From Cytobacillus horneckiae (GTDB lineage: Bacteria > Bacillota > Bacilli > Bacillales > Cytobacillaceae): 64,000 bases of DNA. This document shows positions 18,218 to 27,559 of this stretch, in pieces. The translations under genes and the position numbers were made by a program. The notes below the pieces were generated by a model that did not search any database, was not told where the DNA came from, and was given only the letters and a program-made list of their open reading frames with translations. The DNA lies in contig NZ_PISD01000021.1 in the NCBI RefSeq assembly GCF_002835735.1, positions 20,330 to 84,329 on the forward strand. The letters run 5' to 3'. Positions within the stretch are counted from its first letter, which is position 1. Each line of letters opens with the position of its first letter.

Positions 18218-19846
18218 TTATTCTTCCCCTAAAACAGCTTCTGCAATATTTACAGCATGATCGCCAATGCGTTCTAGGTTACTTAAAATATCTACGTATA
18301 CAATACCTGCCTGACCTGAGCAAATTCCTTCGCTCAATCGAATAATATGTTGTTTACGCAGCTTTCTTTCCATTTTATCAATTAGTTCTTCTTTTTGCAC
18401 AACATGAGTAGCTGCCTCTTTGTCACCATGATCTAAAGCCTCTATAGCTTCCGTTACTGTAGAAATAGTCAATTTGAACATCTCATCCAAATCATCCATA
18501 GCAGTATCAGTAATACTCACTTTATTCGCCTTTTTATAGTCCATCAATTCGATAATATTTTCAAAATGATCGCCGATTCTTTCAATATCTCTAATTGTAT
18601 CCATTAAAATCGTATGCTCTTCTGATTCATGGTTTGATAATGAGCTTCTTGAAAGGCTGACAAGATAATCCGTAATGTTTCGATCAAAATGATTAATAGC
18701 ATCTTCTAACTGATAAGCGCTATCTGAATATTTCTGTTCACCCGTTTTCAAAAATTTATTAGTATCCTCCAAGCCATTAATCGCAAACTGACCCATGCGA
18801 AGCACTTCTTCTTTTGCCTGTCCTAGAGCAATAGAAGGTGATTGCTCAATGAAGACTGGATCTAAATTCTTTGCTTTATAATCCTTCACAGTATCTTCAC
18901 CTGGAACTAATTTCGTTACAATATAGGCCAAGACCGCGATAAATGGGAATTGAATAATCGTATTCGATATATTGAAAATACCGTGACCAAAAGCAATAGT
19001 CATTTCAGGATTGAGACTTAAGCTGCTTTCAATATATTCAACAAATAAGGTAAACGGTTTTAATAGGATTAGGAATATCGTAGCTCCAATTAAATTAAAT
19101 AGCACATGAACTGCCGCTGCTCTTTTTGCTGCTACTGTGGCGCCAATGGAAGCCAGGACAGCTGTAATAGTTGTTCCTATATTATCTCCAAAAAGTATAG
19201 GCAATGCTGCTTGTAAATCTACAAGGTCACCTGCATAAAGCCCTTGAAGAATACCAATAGTAGCAGACGAACTTTGTACGATAACTGTCAGTACAGTACC
19301 AACCAACACGCCAAGAACTGGGTTTTCACTCATGCTTAAAGTTAAATCACTAAAAGATTGCAAGCCGCTTAATGGCTTCATTGCACCTGACATAAGGCCA
19401 AGTCCAAAGAACAATGCACCTAATCCAAAAATTATGCTTCCAATATTATTAGCTTTTGCATTTTTAACAAAAATTAATAATATGACACCGACTGCAATCA
19501 TTGGCAGTGAATACTCGCCTACATTCAGCCCGATGATAAAGGCAGTAAATGTTGTCCCTATATTCGCTCCCATGATTACGCCAATAGCTTGTCTCAGTGT
19601 CATAAAGCCTGCACTTACAAGACCAACTGTGATGACGGTAGTAGCTGAACTGCTTTGAATCAGCATCGTAACAATCATCCCCGCCAATACACCCATAAAT
19701 GGATTGGTGGTAAAACGATCTAAGATTTCCCTTAAACGATCGCCTGCTGATTTTTGCAATCCATCTCCCATCGTTTTAATACCGTATAGGAAAATACCGA
19801 GACCACCTATAAACTCAAAAATAATTTTTTGTACATCAAGTTCCAA
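18218..19846 (-). CDS. Na/Pi cotransporter family protein with PhoU-like tail
   Basis: About 542 residues. Two inverted Na/Pi repeats each hold the QSSSAT signature (LIQSSSATTVITVGL and VQSSSATIGILQGL) within the first 330 residues. A C-terminal PhoU-like helical domain follows (IRDIERIGDHFENIIELMD and LSNLERIGDHAVNIAEAV). It imports phosphate with sodium, and the tail may sense or regulate. The TTG at 19846 with AGGGG nine bases upstream is my start; a TTG at 19855 touches the same site. It is monocistronic and not in the usual yqgB-sodA order. Confidence 0.88.
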   Translation of the reverse strand: MELDVQKIIFEFIGGLGIFLYGIKTMGDGLQKSAGDRLREILDRFTTNPFMGVLAGMIVTMLIQSSSATTVITVGLVSAGFMTLRQAIGVIMGANIGTTFTAFIIGLNVGEYSLPMIAVGVILLIFVKNAKANNIGSIIFGLGALFFGLGLMSGAMKPLSGLQSFSDLTLSMSENPVLGVLVGTVLTVIVQSSSATIGILQGLYAGDLVDLQAALPILFGDNIGTTITAVLASIGATVAAKRAAAVHVLFNLIGATIFLILLKPFTLFVEYIESSLSLNPEMTIAFGHGIFNISNTIIQFPFIAVLAYIVTKLVPGEDTVKDYKAKNLDPVFIEQSPSIALGQAKEEVLRMGQFAINGLEDTNKFLKTGEQKYSDSAYQLEDAINHFDRNITDYLVSLSRSSLSNHESEEHTILMDTIRDIERIGDHFENIIELMDYKKANKVSITDTAMDDLDEMFKLTISTVTEAIEALDHGDKEAATHVVQKEELIDKMERKLRKQHIIRLSEGICSGQAGIVYVDILSNLERIGDHAVNIAEAVLGEE

Positions 19847-19913
19847 ACTATTCAACCCCTAAAAGAATAATTATCGACATTATTTTTAACCCCATACAAT
19901 TATTAATGGTTTT

Positions 19914-19930
19914 TGTTTAGAATGTAAACA
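19914..19930. promoter_or_regulatory. Perfect operator-like palindrome upstream of the Na/Pi gene
   Basis: TGTTTA-GAATG-TAAACA is a perfect 6-5-6 inverted repeat. A second one, GTAATG facing CATTAC with nine bases between, lies at 19969-19989. Both are in the spacer between divergent genes; the regulator is unknown. Confidence 0.45.
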
Positions 19931-20083
19931 AATCCACCTTTAAATTTACAAACCCTTTGCATTCGACCGTAATGTTACAATTGCATTACATTCGAGTTCT
20001 AAATGTTCAATCAACTCCGCACGCTTGTGCAGCATTTATAATCCAGTTACAATAGATGCTGATAACTTTAAAGGGTGTGTCAA

Positions 20084-20863
20084 ATGAATATATTTAAACA
20101 ATTAATAAAAAGTATTTATTCACCGAAAGATATTGCTTCCTTTCGAACGCAAGGAATCGGAAAAACAATCGGTTACGTTTTTTTCCTCACTTTGCTCTCA
20201 GTCATCCCATCGATATATTTTTTAAGTGCTTCCATTTTAAACGGTGTAAACTCGTTGGAAACATCTATTGAAAAGGATTTTCCGAACTTTGTGATTGAAA
20301 ATGGCAAGCTTCAATCTGACGAAGAAGTTCCAATCACAATCAACAATAAAGAGGTAACCATTATATTTGATTCAAACGGGATCGTAAAAAAAGAGGAAAT
20401 CTTGAATTCTGAAAACACAATTGCTTTTTTAGAAGATGAATTTATTTTTGTTTCAGGGGGACAACAGCAGGGCTACGCATATTCAATGCTCGGAGATGTT
20501 AGTTTAGATAAAGAGACCACCATGAATCTTTTGTCCGAAGCAAATTCTTGGCTTCTTGTTATTATTTCAATCATGGCAATACTTATTTATTTATTTACCG
20601 TAAGCATTCGATTCATAGAAATATCAATACTTGCACTTTTAGGTCTATTAATTGTCAGAATCCTGCAGCGTGGGCTGGAGTATCGTTTTATTTGGAGAAT
20701 GGCTGCTTATAGTGTGACGCTTTCAACAGTATTTTTTACTATTATGGGCGCACTTCAAACGACCGTTCCGAATGGCGCATTAATCAGCTGGCTAATTGGC
20801 ATCATTATGCTCATGCTTTCAATTAAAGAAATTCCCCATAAAAAAGACGAACAAATAAGCTAA
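20084..20863 (+). CDS. yqgB: DUF1189 family membrane protein, YqgB-like
   Basis: A 259-residue membrane protein. The N-terminus (FKQLIKSIYSPKDIASFRTQGIGKTIGYVFFL) is the hallmark start of DUF1189. One helix lies at about 25-45, then an extracytoplasmic stretch of about 110 residues, and four helices in the C-terminal half. Some members influence cell-wall regulation by binding maltodextrin-like permeases, but no role is assigned here. The ATG at 20084 has AAAGGGTG upstream. Confidence 0.8.
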   Translation: MNIFKQLIKSIYSPKDIASFRTQGIGKTIGYVFFLTLLSVIPSIYFLSASILNGVNSLETSIEKDFPNFVIENGKLQSDEEVPITINNKEVTIIFDSNGIVKKEEILNSENTIAFLEDEFIFVSGGQQQGYAYSMLGDVSLDKETTMNLLSEANSWLLVIISIMAILIYLFTVSIRFIEISILALLGLLIVRILQRGLEYRFIWRMAAYSVTLSTVFFTIMGALQTTVPNGALISWLIGIIMLMLSIKEIPHKKDEQIS

Positions 20864-20877
20864 CAAATCATCATCAC

Positions 20878-20909
20878 TGCCGCCGGCAATCGCTGGCGGC
20901 TTTTTTTCG
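20878..20909 (+). terminator. Terminator after the DUF1189 gene
   Basis: GCCGCC(GG) pairs with GGCGGC, followed by seven T. Confidence 0.9.
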
Positions 20910-21098
20910 TATAGTTGGCTATTTAATCAGCTTTGCTTTCTCCCGCAGGAATATACTTATATTCATTCGTATGGAAGTGGGATGTAGCCACATGAATAAC
21001 AAGGATAAAATTTAATTCTTCCGTTTTAGTTCTATCTATCAATGGACAAACATAGATATTTTTTAACTGAAATATTTATTCCGGGGGGTAGTCCTATA

Positions 21099-21440
21099 AT
21101 GAGAAGATTCGCTGTCTTTATTCTAGTTATCGTCGTCGCGTATGCCATTTTTATTGATATATCTAAAGGCACACTACCCGAAGCACAGGAAAAATCCGAT
21201 GAACAGCCGGCTGTCACAGCCTCAACAACTGAAACTGAGCCCGATGCTCCATTTATTGAAAAAGAAGTCAAACCAGGAGATACCGTCCTTTCTATCGTTG
21301 AGAAGGAAAACAATGGATTGGAAAATGTGCCAATTAATGTGATAGTTACAGATTTTTCAACTCTTAATGCAGGACTTAAGCCTGAAGATATAAAGTATGG
21401 CCAAGTTTATAAATTCCCGACCTATGAGCATGAAAACTAA
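21099..21440 (+). CDS. yqfZ: LysM-like membrane-anchored protein YqfZ
   Basis: A 113-residue protein with an N-terminal membrane helix (FAVFILVIVVAYAIFI), an acidic linker, then a LysM-like domain (VKPGDTVLSIVEKENNG..LKPEDIKYGQVYKFPTY) that should bind glycan outside the membrane. GGGGGGTAG precedes the ATG at 21099. It sits upstream of ispG, as yqfZ does in B. subtilis. Confidence 0.82.
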   Translation: MRRFAVFILVIVVAYAIFIDISKGTLPEAQEKSDEQPAVTASTTETEPDAPFIEKEVKPGDTVLSIVEKENNGLENVPINVIVTDFSTLNAGLKPEDIKYGQVYKFPTYEHEN

Positions 21441-21459
21441 AAGATTCACATCAACATTC

Positions 21460-21489
21460 TTGTCAACTCAATCCATTCATTGATACAAT
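21460..21489 (+). promoter_or_regulatory. Candidate sigma-A promoter of ispG
   Basis: TTGTCA (21460-21465), an 18-bp spacer and TACAAT (21484-21489), ending about 65 bases before the ispG start. Confidence 0.55.
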
Positions 21490-21555
21490 AGTGAAAGCGA
21501 ACTTATTAAAAGTTCAAATATAGAATTTATACACAAATAAAGGAGCGAATCTCCA

Positions 21556-22674
21556 TTGAGTGAAATCATACATCGCACGAAAACCCGTCCGGTAAAGGTT
21601 GGACCATTAACTATTGGTGGAAGCAATGAGCTGTTTATTCAAAGTATGACCACAACGAAAACACACGATGTGGAAGCTACAGTTGCAGAAATCAAGCGAT
21701 TGGAAGAAGCCGGCTGTCAAATCGTACGTGTCGCTTGCCCAGATGAAAGAGCAGCAAATGCTATTGCTGATATAAAAAAACAAATTAATATTCCACTTGT
21801 TGTTGATATTCATTTTGACTATAAGCTTGCCTTGAAAGCAATTGAAGGCGGAGCAGATAAAATAAGAATCAATCCAGGAAATATTGGCAGACGTGAAAAA
21901 GTGGAAGCAGTTGTAAAAGCTGCAAAAGAAAAAGGAATTCCAATCCGCATTGGTGTCAATGCAGGTTCTTTAGAAAAAAGAATTCTTGAAAAATACGGAT
22001 ACCCTACAGCTGATGGAATGGTTGAAAGTGCCCTCCATCATATTAAAATTCTTGAGGATCTGGACTTTCATGATATTATCGTTTCAATGAAAGCTTCTGA
22101 TGTAAATTTAGCGATTGAAGCATACGAAAAAGCTTCAAAAGCATTTGATTATCCTCTTCACTTAGGTATTACTGAGTCTGGTACATTATTTGCAGGGACT
22201 GTAAAAAGTGCAGCCGGTTTAGGTGCGATTCTTAGTAAAGGAATCGGAAATACTTTAAGAATTTCATTAAGTGCTGACCCGGTTGAAGAAGTAAAGGTCG
22301 CACGTGAATTGCTGAAAGTATTCGGATTGTCGTCAAATGCGGCAACTTTGATCTCTTGTCCAACATGCGGCAGAATTGAAATCGATCTTATTAGCATCGC
22401 AAATGAAGTAGAAGAGTATATTTCAACTATTAAAGCACCGATAAAGGTAGCTGTGCTTGGCTGCGCTGTAAACGGACCTGGTGAAGCTCGTGAGGCAGAT
22501 ATTGGCATTGCAGGTGCACGTGGTGAAGGTTTATTATTCCGCAAAGGAAAAATCGTTAGAAAAGTACCTGAAGAAACGATGGTTGAGGAATTAAAAATCG
22601 AAATTGATAAAATAGCTGAAGAGTACTTCGCAAAACAAGAAGAAGAAAAGAAAGCAGCTGAAGCAGTTAAATAA
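21556..22674 (+). CDS. ispG: 4-hydroxy-3-methylbut-2-enyl-diphosphate synthase
   Basis: [4Fe-4S] enzyme (GcpE) of the MEP isoprenoid pathway that converts MEcPP to HMBPP; cytoplasmic, using flavodoxin or ferredoxin electrons. The TIM-barrel N-half has [13 protein letters not shown] and [11 protein letters not shown]. The cluster ligands are in [13 protein letters not shown] and [12 protein letters not shown]. The TTG start has AAAGGAG upstream. The 372-residue length matches the Bacillus enzyme. IspH, the next step, is encoded about 8 kb away. Confidence 0.96.
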   Translation: MSEIIHRTKTRPVKVGPLTIGGSNELFIQSMTTTKTHDVEATVAEIKRLEEAGCQIVRVACPDERAANAIADIKKQINIPLVVDIHFDYKLALKAIEGGADKIRINPGNIGRREKVEAVVKAAKEKGIPIRIGVNAGSLEKRILEKYGYPTADGMVESALHHIKILEDLDFHDIIVSMKASDVNLAIEAYEKASKAFDYPLHLGITESGTLFAGTVKSAAGLGAILSKGIGNTLRISLSADPVEEVKVARELLKVFGLSSNAATLISCPTCGRIEIDLISIANEVEEYISTIKAPIKVAVLGCAVNGPGEAREADIGIAGARGEGLLFRKGKIVRKVPEETMVEELKIEIDKIAEEYFAKQEEEKKAAEAVK

Positions 22675-22681
22675 TTTTTTT

Positions 22682-22717
22682 AAAGAAGCCTGGCAATTTG
22701 CCAGGCTTCTTTTTGTT
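22682..22717 (+). terminator. Terminator after ispG
   Basis: AAAGAAGCCTGGCAA pairs with TTGCCAGGCTTCTTT around a tiny loop, followed by T. Confidence 0.92.
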
Positions 22718-22727
22718 TGACCCTGTT

Positions 22728-23108
22728 CTAAAAGAACGGCAAAATAAACACACCGACAATTAAGGAAACGGCGCCTATACCAATCGCCCAATTGCCAAAC
22801 CCTTTTGCTCCTTTGCGATTAGCTACAATTCCGAAGATAATTCCCGCAATTCCAAGAATAATCGGCATGATAAACAGAGATATTATAGATAAAACGAGAG
22901 CCGTAATACCTACTCCTCTGCCTTCTTGTCGATTCCGGTCACGATCAACCTCTCTGTTCCTAACATCATTGTAGGAGACAGGTGCTGCTATCTCAGCTGC
23001 TGTTTCTTCTGAATACTCGCTTGAGACTTCATTTTGGTTATCGTCAATCTGCTGATTATGAAGAAGATCATAATCTTCATCATACTTTCGCTCTTGATCT
23101 GCCATCAT
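22728..23108 (-). CDS. yqfX: DUF4190-type membrane protein, YqfX-like
   Basis: A 126-residue protein: a charged, disordered N-half (DQERKYDEDYD, then DRDRNRQEGRG), then two helices (ITALVLSIISLFIMPIILGIAGIIFG and WAIGIGAVSLIVGVFIL) separated by the short basic loop NRKGAKG. This helix-loop-helix is the DUF4190 pattern. It starts ATGATG at 23108, converges on ispG and matches yqfX by position. Function unknown. Confidence 0.75.
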   Translation of the reverse strand: MMADQERKYDEDYDLLHNQQIDDNQNEVSSEYSEETAAEIAAPVSYNDVRNREVDRDRNRQEGRGVGITALVLSIISLFIMPIILGIAGIIFGIVANRKGAKGFGNWAIGIGAVSLIVGVFILPFF

Positions 23109-23394
23109 GATCCCTCGCTTTCAGGTATCTACATCGAAGCTTTGTAGTGGAGCATTACTTATTGTTTACGACTTTTTTTCTTTTAATGATGTAAATGTTT
23201 AACTATTAGCTAAAAACATATTTAGAATATTTTGGCGCTCTTCGAAAATGCTTTACAATCCTCTTTCTAGTATCATAAATTTTCATATTAACGAGGCTAA
23301 AGGGTTTATATGTATTCATTTTTACGCTAATATTATTAAAGTAAGAGCGATCAGATGGTCGTTTTTTAGTTTTTTAAAAGGAGAGCCATTTATA

Positions 23395-23970
23395 ATGAAA
23401 AAAAGATTTGGGATAGACATTGATGGGACAGTCACAAGTCCTGCTTCAATGATTCCTTTTTTAAATAAAGCTTTTGGCTTAGAGCTAACATTAGATGATG
23501 TAAAACAATATGACCTATATCCATTAGTAGACATAGCTCCTGATGAATTTGATCAATGGTTCAAAGAAAGTGAACCGGAAATTTACCGCACTTCAACGAT
23601 TGCAGATGGTGCAAAGCAAGTGCTCAACAAATGGAAAAACGAGCATGAGTTATATTTTATTAGTGCAAGAAATGCGGAATTATTGGAAGTAACGGAAAAA
23701 TGGTTTCTGGAGCATACACTCGAATTTCATCATATTGAATTAATCGGTACACATCATAAAATTCAGGCAGCAAAAGAGTATAAAGTTGATATTTTCTTTG
23801 AAGATAAGCATGATAATGCTGTGATGATTCATGAGGAATGCCAAATTCCAGTGATTTTATTTGATACTCCATATAACCGCGACCCAATTCCAAACGGCGT
23901 TATTCGTGTACATAGCTGGGAAGAGGCATATGAATGGGTAGAGCAATGGTTAAAGGTTGGCGCGAAATAA
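23395..23970 (+). CDS. yqfW: HAD-superfamily nucleotidase, YqfW-like
   Basis: A 191-residue cytoplasmic HAD hydrolase. The nucleophile motif is FGIDIDGTVT, the second motif YFISARN, and the fourth FFEDKHDNAV. This is the 5'(3')-deoxyribonucleotidase-like subgroup with a helical cap between motifs 1 and 2. AAAAGGAG lies before the ATG at 23395; the open frame upstream of it is not coding-like. The exact substrate is unproved. Confidence 0.86.
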   Translation: MKKRFGIDIDGTVTSPASMIPFLNKAFGLELTLDDVKQYDLYPLVDIAPDEFDQWFKESEPEIYRTSTIADGAKQVLNKWKNEHELYFISARNAELLEVTEKWFLEHTLEFHHIELIGTHHKIQAAKEYKVDIFFEDKHDNAVMIHEECQIPVILFDTPYNRDPIPNGVIRVHSWEEAYEWVEQWLKVGAK

Positions 23971-23991
23971 TCTACATGGGATTGCTTTCTC

Positions 23992-24045
23992 TATACAAGA
24001 AAAGGTGAGACGCTTCAATAGAAGGGCTCACCTTTTTCTTGTATA
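23992..24045. terminator. Bidirectional terminator between yqfW and zur
   Basis: TATACAAGAAAAGGTGAG pairs with CTCACCTTTTTCTTGTATA, one base bulged; T-rich on both sides. Confidence 0.85.
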
Positions 24046-24082
24046 TTTATCTTCGTTGCTGCCGCATAGGAGAGGTCACAAA

Positions 24083-24493
24083 TTAGCAACACTCTGGGCA
24101 TTTTCCGTAAATTTCAAATTTGTGACCAGATACGTCATAACCACTTAAATTTTCCACTAAGCTGTTCATTGGGCAGGTTTCTATTTCCTTTGTTTTTCCG
24201 CAATCCAAACAAATAAAATGATGATGATGATGTTCATGTGAACAAGTAAAACGGAAATGCTTTTCCCCGGATAATTCTGTCATTTCAAATATATTTAGAT
24301 CCACAAACAATGAGAGATTCCGATAAATCGTATCAAAGCTTAAACCAGGATAATTGATTTTCATTTTTTCAAGTACATCTCTAGCTGTTAAATACTTATT
24401 GCTATCAGCAAATAGCTCAAGCATTTCTTCCCGTTTTCCTGTATGCTTGTAGCCTTGATTTTTTAATAAATTCAATGCTTCACTCACATTCAT
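24083..24493 (-). CDS. zur: Zinc uptake regulator Zur (Fur family)
   Basis: Zn-dependent repressor, 136 residues. A winged helix fills the first 80 ([34 protein letters not shown]). Regulatory site residues include the His cluster HEHHHHHF, and structural zinc is held by CLDCG and CPECC. This His/Cys arrangement, plus the adjacent zinc ABC genes, points to Zur rather than Fur or PerR. It is the last gene of znuC-znuB-zur, 15 bases after znuB, so it is probably autoregulated through the box upstream of znuC. Confidence 0.93.
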   Translation of the reverse strand: MNVSEALNLLKNQGYKHTGKREEMLELFADSNKYLTARDVLEKMKINYPGLSFDTIYRNLSLFVDLNIFEMTELSGEKHFRFTCSHEHHHHHFICLDCGKTKEIETCPMNSLVENLSGYDVSGHKFEIYGKCPECC

Positions 24494-24508
24494 ACTTTAT
24501 CCACCCTT

Positions 24509-25363
24509 TTACTTTTGAACTTTAGCTGGTCTCGATGTTGTTAGCTTTTTAATTAGTATCGTTACTATTAATATTAACACAGCAATAATGACAATAGTTC
24601 CACCAGGTGCAAGATCCAAATAATAAGCAAGGAACAAGCCGCCTAAAACTGAAATTTCTCCGAAGAGAATGGAAAAGAAAATCGTTTGCTTAAATCCTTT
24701 CGCTATCCGCATACTTGCGGCAACAGGCAAAGTCATTAAAGCCGAAACAAGCAAGATCCCGACAATTCTCATAGAGGATGCAATAACAAGCGCAACCATT
24801 ACGATAAAAATAAAATGAACTGTTTTTGCTGGAATTCCTGATGCTTTTGCATGCTCTTCATCGAATGATAGTAAGAATAATTCCTTATATAATATAATGA
24901 TTGTCGCAATAATGACAATGCTAATAATTAAAATCAGCCATAAATCAGCACGGCTTACAGCACTCACACTTCCGAACAAATAACCAAATAAATCAGTATT
25001 AAACCCATCAGCTAAAGAGATGAAAATCACACTTAGGCCAGTACCGCCAGAAAGAATAATCGGAATCGCTAATTCCTGATAATGCTTATAAACACTGCGC
25101 AGCTTTTCGATAAATAATGAACCTGTGACTGAAAAGGCCATTCCCATATAAATTGGATTAAGTCCAGATATGCCAAGCACTTTCTTTTCAAGCAAAAGGC
25201 TGGCCGCAATCCCTGCTAGTGTCACATGGCTCAGCGCATCTGCTATCAAAGACAGCCTCCTTACCACTATATATACACCGAGCAACGGTGCGACAATGCC
25301 GATGATAATTCCTGTTAGAAACGCATTTTGTAAAAACTCATATTGAAAAATTGCAGAAATCAC
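24509..25363 (-). CDS. znuB: Zinc ABC transporter permease
   Basis: A 284-residue ABC-3 family permease with eight or nine helices. The start AFLTGIIIGIVAPLLGVYIVVRRLSLIADALSHVTLAG is diagnostic: the RRLSLIADALSH region couples to the ATPase. It overlaps znuC by four bases. With ZnuC it should import zinc. No substrate-binding protein gene lies beside it. Confidence 0.92.
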   Translation of the reverse strand: MISAIFQYEFLQNAFLTGIIIGIVAPLLGVYIVVRRLSLIADALSHVTLAGIAASLLLEKKVLGISGLNPIYMGMAFSVTGSLFIEKLRSVYKHYQELAIPIILSGGTGLSVIFISLADGFNTDLFGYLFGSVSAVSRADLWLILIISIVIIATIIILYKELFLLSFDEEHAKASGIPAKTVHFIFIVMVALVIASSMRIVGILLVSALMTLPVAASMRIAKGFKQTIFFSILFGEISVLGGLFLAYYLDLAPGGTIVIIAVLILIVTILIKKLTTSRPAKVQK

Positions 25364-26151
25364 GATTTTACCCCTCCATGGTGATGGTCATGATCATGCG
25401 ATAAAATATGAACATCATGGCCATAAAATGCCGACATTTTATCTTTATCCAGCCTTTCGAATTCGGCGGTTTCCCCATGGAAATGGAGTGACTTATTCAT
25501 GCAGGCAACATGTGTAACCTTATCTGAAATCGTGCCTATATCATGGGTGACTAATAATAAAGTAATGCCTCTGTTTTTATTTAACTCCTCCAGCATATCG
25601 TAGAATGATTGCACATGCTGTGCATCTACCCCAACTGTCGGTTCATCTAAAATCAATAGCTTCGGATCGCTTACTAAAGCTCTCGCAATAAAGACTCGCT
25701 GCTGCTGGCCACCTGAAAGTTCGCCAATATTTCTATTTTTAAATTGTATCAATCCAACAGAGTCAATTGCGTCTAATACCTTATGTTTGTCTTCGGTATT
25801 CATAAATTTAAATAGCCCGAGCTTTTTTGTTAACCCGCTTGCCACCACTTCATATACTGTAGCAGGAAAACCGGTATTAAAAGAGTTTGCCTTTTGTGAG
25901 ACGAAGCCTATTCTTTGCCATTCCTTAAATTTGTGAATATCTTTGCCAAACAATTTGATTTTCCCAGATTGCGCCTTTAACAATCCTAATATCAATTTCA
26001 GCATCGTTGATTTTCCCGAGCCGTTTGGACCGACGATTGCAAGAAATACACCTTCGTTTATCGTTATATTAATACGTTCTAAAACATTTTCTTTTTCATA
26101 TTTATAGGATACATCCTGCATGTCTATTATTGGATGGACCTTTTCATTCAT
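25360..26151 (-). CDS. znuC: Zinc ABC transporter ATP-binding protein
   Basis: A 263-residue ABC ATPase. Walker A GPNGSGKST, signature LSGGQQQRV, Walker B LLILDEPTVGVD and switch LLVTHDIG are all present. The C-terminus is His-rich (HDHDHHHGG), as is common for metal transporter ATPases. The ATG at 26151 has AAGGTGAG upstream. It is the first gene of znuC-znuB-zur, under a candidate Zur box. The order resembles Listeria zurA-zurM-zurR. Confidence 0.92.
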   Translation of the reverse strand: MNEKVHPIIDMQDVSYKYEKENVLERINITINEGVFLAIVGPNGSGKSTMLKLILGLLKAQSGKIKLFGKDIHKFKEWQRIGFVSQKANSFNTGFPATVYEVVASGLTKKLGLFKFMNTEDKHKVLDAIDSVGLIQFKNRNIGELSGGQQQRVFIARALVSDPKLLILDEPTVGVDAQHVQSFYDMLEELNKNRGITLLLVTHDIGTISDKVTHVACMNKSLHFHGETAEFERLDKDKMSAFYGHDVHILSHDHDHHHGGVKS

Positions 26152-26165
26152 AACGCTCACCTTCA

Positions 26166-26186
26166 AATTAAGAATCATTACGATTT
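26166..26186 (-). promoter_or_regulatory. Candidate Zur box upstream of znuC
   Basis: On the minus strand AAATCGTAAT, one base, then ATTCTTAATT: the left half equals the Bacillus Zur consensus half-site and the right half is degenerate. It begins about 15 bases before the znuC start, so it could block initiation. Confidence 0.65.
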
Positions 26187-26319
26187 ACCACAAAAGGTAG
26201 TATACAGCAACTGTTCATGATTGTAAAGTAAGGAATATCGGCTTGTATTAAATATTCCTCTCGAAAAATAGGCACATTTCTTCTTTTTGCTACATAGAGT
26301 AAGTTGGAGGAGTGATGAG

Positions 26320-26574
26320 ATGAATATTTTTGAAAACATCATTAATCATAAAGTAAATAATATTACTGCAGATGAATTATTAAAGTATGGGAAGCAATTC
26401 AATATTTCAGTAAAAAAAGCCGACGCAGAAAAAATCGCCCAATATCTTCGCGGAAAACAAGTGAATATTTTTAATGAAACTGAGCGAACAAAATTAATTA
26501 AAGAAATTGCAAAAGTAGCAGGCGTCGATACCGCTAAATCAGTTAATAAGCTTTTCTTAATGTTTACGAAGTAA
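26320..26574 (+). CDS. yqfT: DUF2624 family protein, YqfT-like
   Basis: An 84-residue, all-helical cytoplasmic protein (MNIFENIINHKVNNITADELLKYGKQF). The ATG at 26320 has GGAGG nine bases upstream. Its position between the zinc locus and nfo matches yqfT of B. subtilis. No function is known. Confidence 0.78.
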   Translation: MNIFENIINHKVNNITADELLKYGKQFNISVKKADAEKIAQYLRGKQVNIFNETERTKLIKEIAKVAGVDTAKSVNKLFLMFTK

Positions 26575-26597
26575 CCTTACTTACTGGTCATCGAGGA

Positions 26598-26640
26598 AAA
26601 AAAGCGTAGAAACAGCCATACAACTGTTCTACGCTTTTAT
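26598..26640. terminator. Bidirectional terminator between yqfT and nfo
   Basis: AAAAGCGTAGAAACAG pairs with CTGTTCTACGCTTTT; it serves both converging genes. Confidence 0.88.
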
Positions 26641-26643
26641 ACT

Positions 26644-27537
26644 TTAATCTGCCTGTATGTCTTCCAAAAGATTTTCATTGAACTCTTTAGATTTCAACAT
26701 CGCGATTTCATGTTTATATGGCGCTTTTTTATTTTTCTTATCTTCTCCGACATAAGGTGTTTCTAAGATCTTAGGAATGTCCTGAAGCTGCGGATGGTGA
26801 ACAATATAATTTAGTGCTTTAAAGCCGATATGGCCATGTCCTATATTTTCGTGACGGTCCTTCTTCATCCCGCGTTCATTTTTACTGTCGTTAATATGAA
26901 GCACTTTCAGACGATCTAAACCGATAATTTTATCAAAGCTATCTAAAACGCCATCAAAGTCTTCAACAATATTATAGCCAGCGTCATGAGTATGGCAAGT
27001 ATCAAAGCAAATAGATAAATGCTCATTATGTGTGACTCCATCAATAATCATCGCTAGCTCTTCAAACGTTCTGCCGCACTCTGACCCCTTGCCTGCCATG
27101 GTTTCTAAAGCAATTTGAACATTTTCTTCCCCGTTCAACACTTCATTTAGGCCTTCAATGATCTTAGCAATGCCGGCTTCTGTCCCTGCGCCTACATGTG
27201 CACCTGGATGAAGCACAATTTGCTTTGCACCAATTGCTTCCGTTCGGTCTATTTCTGATCTCAGGAAGTTGACACCAAGCTCAAAAGTAGAAGGATTTGT
27301 TGTGTTGCCAATATTAATAATATAAGGTGCATGGACTACAATATCTGCCATACCATTTTCCTGCATATGTTTTAATCCGGCTTCAATATTCAAGTCCTCG
27401 ATTTTTTTCCTGCGCGTATTTTGAGGCGCACCAGTATAAATCATAAAGGTATTTGCACCATATGATGCAGCCTCTTCACTTGCAGCAAGAAGCATCTTTT
27501 TTCCGCTCATTGACACATGAGAACCGAGTTTAAGCAT
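26644..27537 (-). CDS. nfo: Endonuclease IV (AP endonuclease)
   Basis: A zinc TIM-barrel enzyme of 297 residues that cuts 5' to abasic sites. Metal ligand blocks are visible: [74 protein letters not shown] and ILETPY. In Bacillus it protects spore DNA during outgrowth (YqfS). It follows cshB by 22 bases in one transcription unit. Confidence 0.96.
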   Translation of the reverse strand: MLKLGSHVSMSGKKMLLAASEEAASYGANTFMIYTGAPQNTRRKKIEDLNIEAGLKHMQENGMADIVVHAPYIINIGNTTNPSTFELGVNFLRSEIDRTEAIGAKQIVLHPGAHVGAGTEAGIAKIIEGLNEVLNGEENVQIALETMAGKGSECGRTFEELAMIIDGVTHNEHLSICFDTCHTHDAGYNIVEDFDGVLDSFDKIIGLDRLKVLHINDSKNERGMKKDRHENIGHGHIGFKALNYIVHHPQLQDIPKILETPYVGEDKKNKKAPYKHEIAMLKSKEFNENLLEDIQAD

Positions 27538-27559
27538 AATTCCCCACTCTCCCCGTTAA

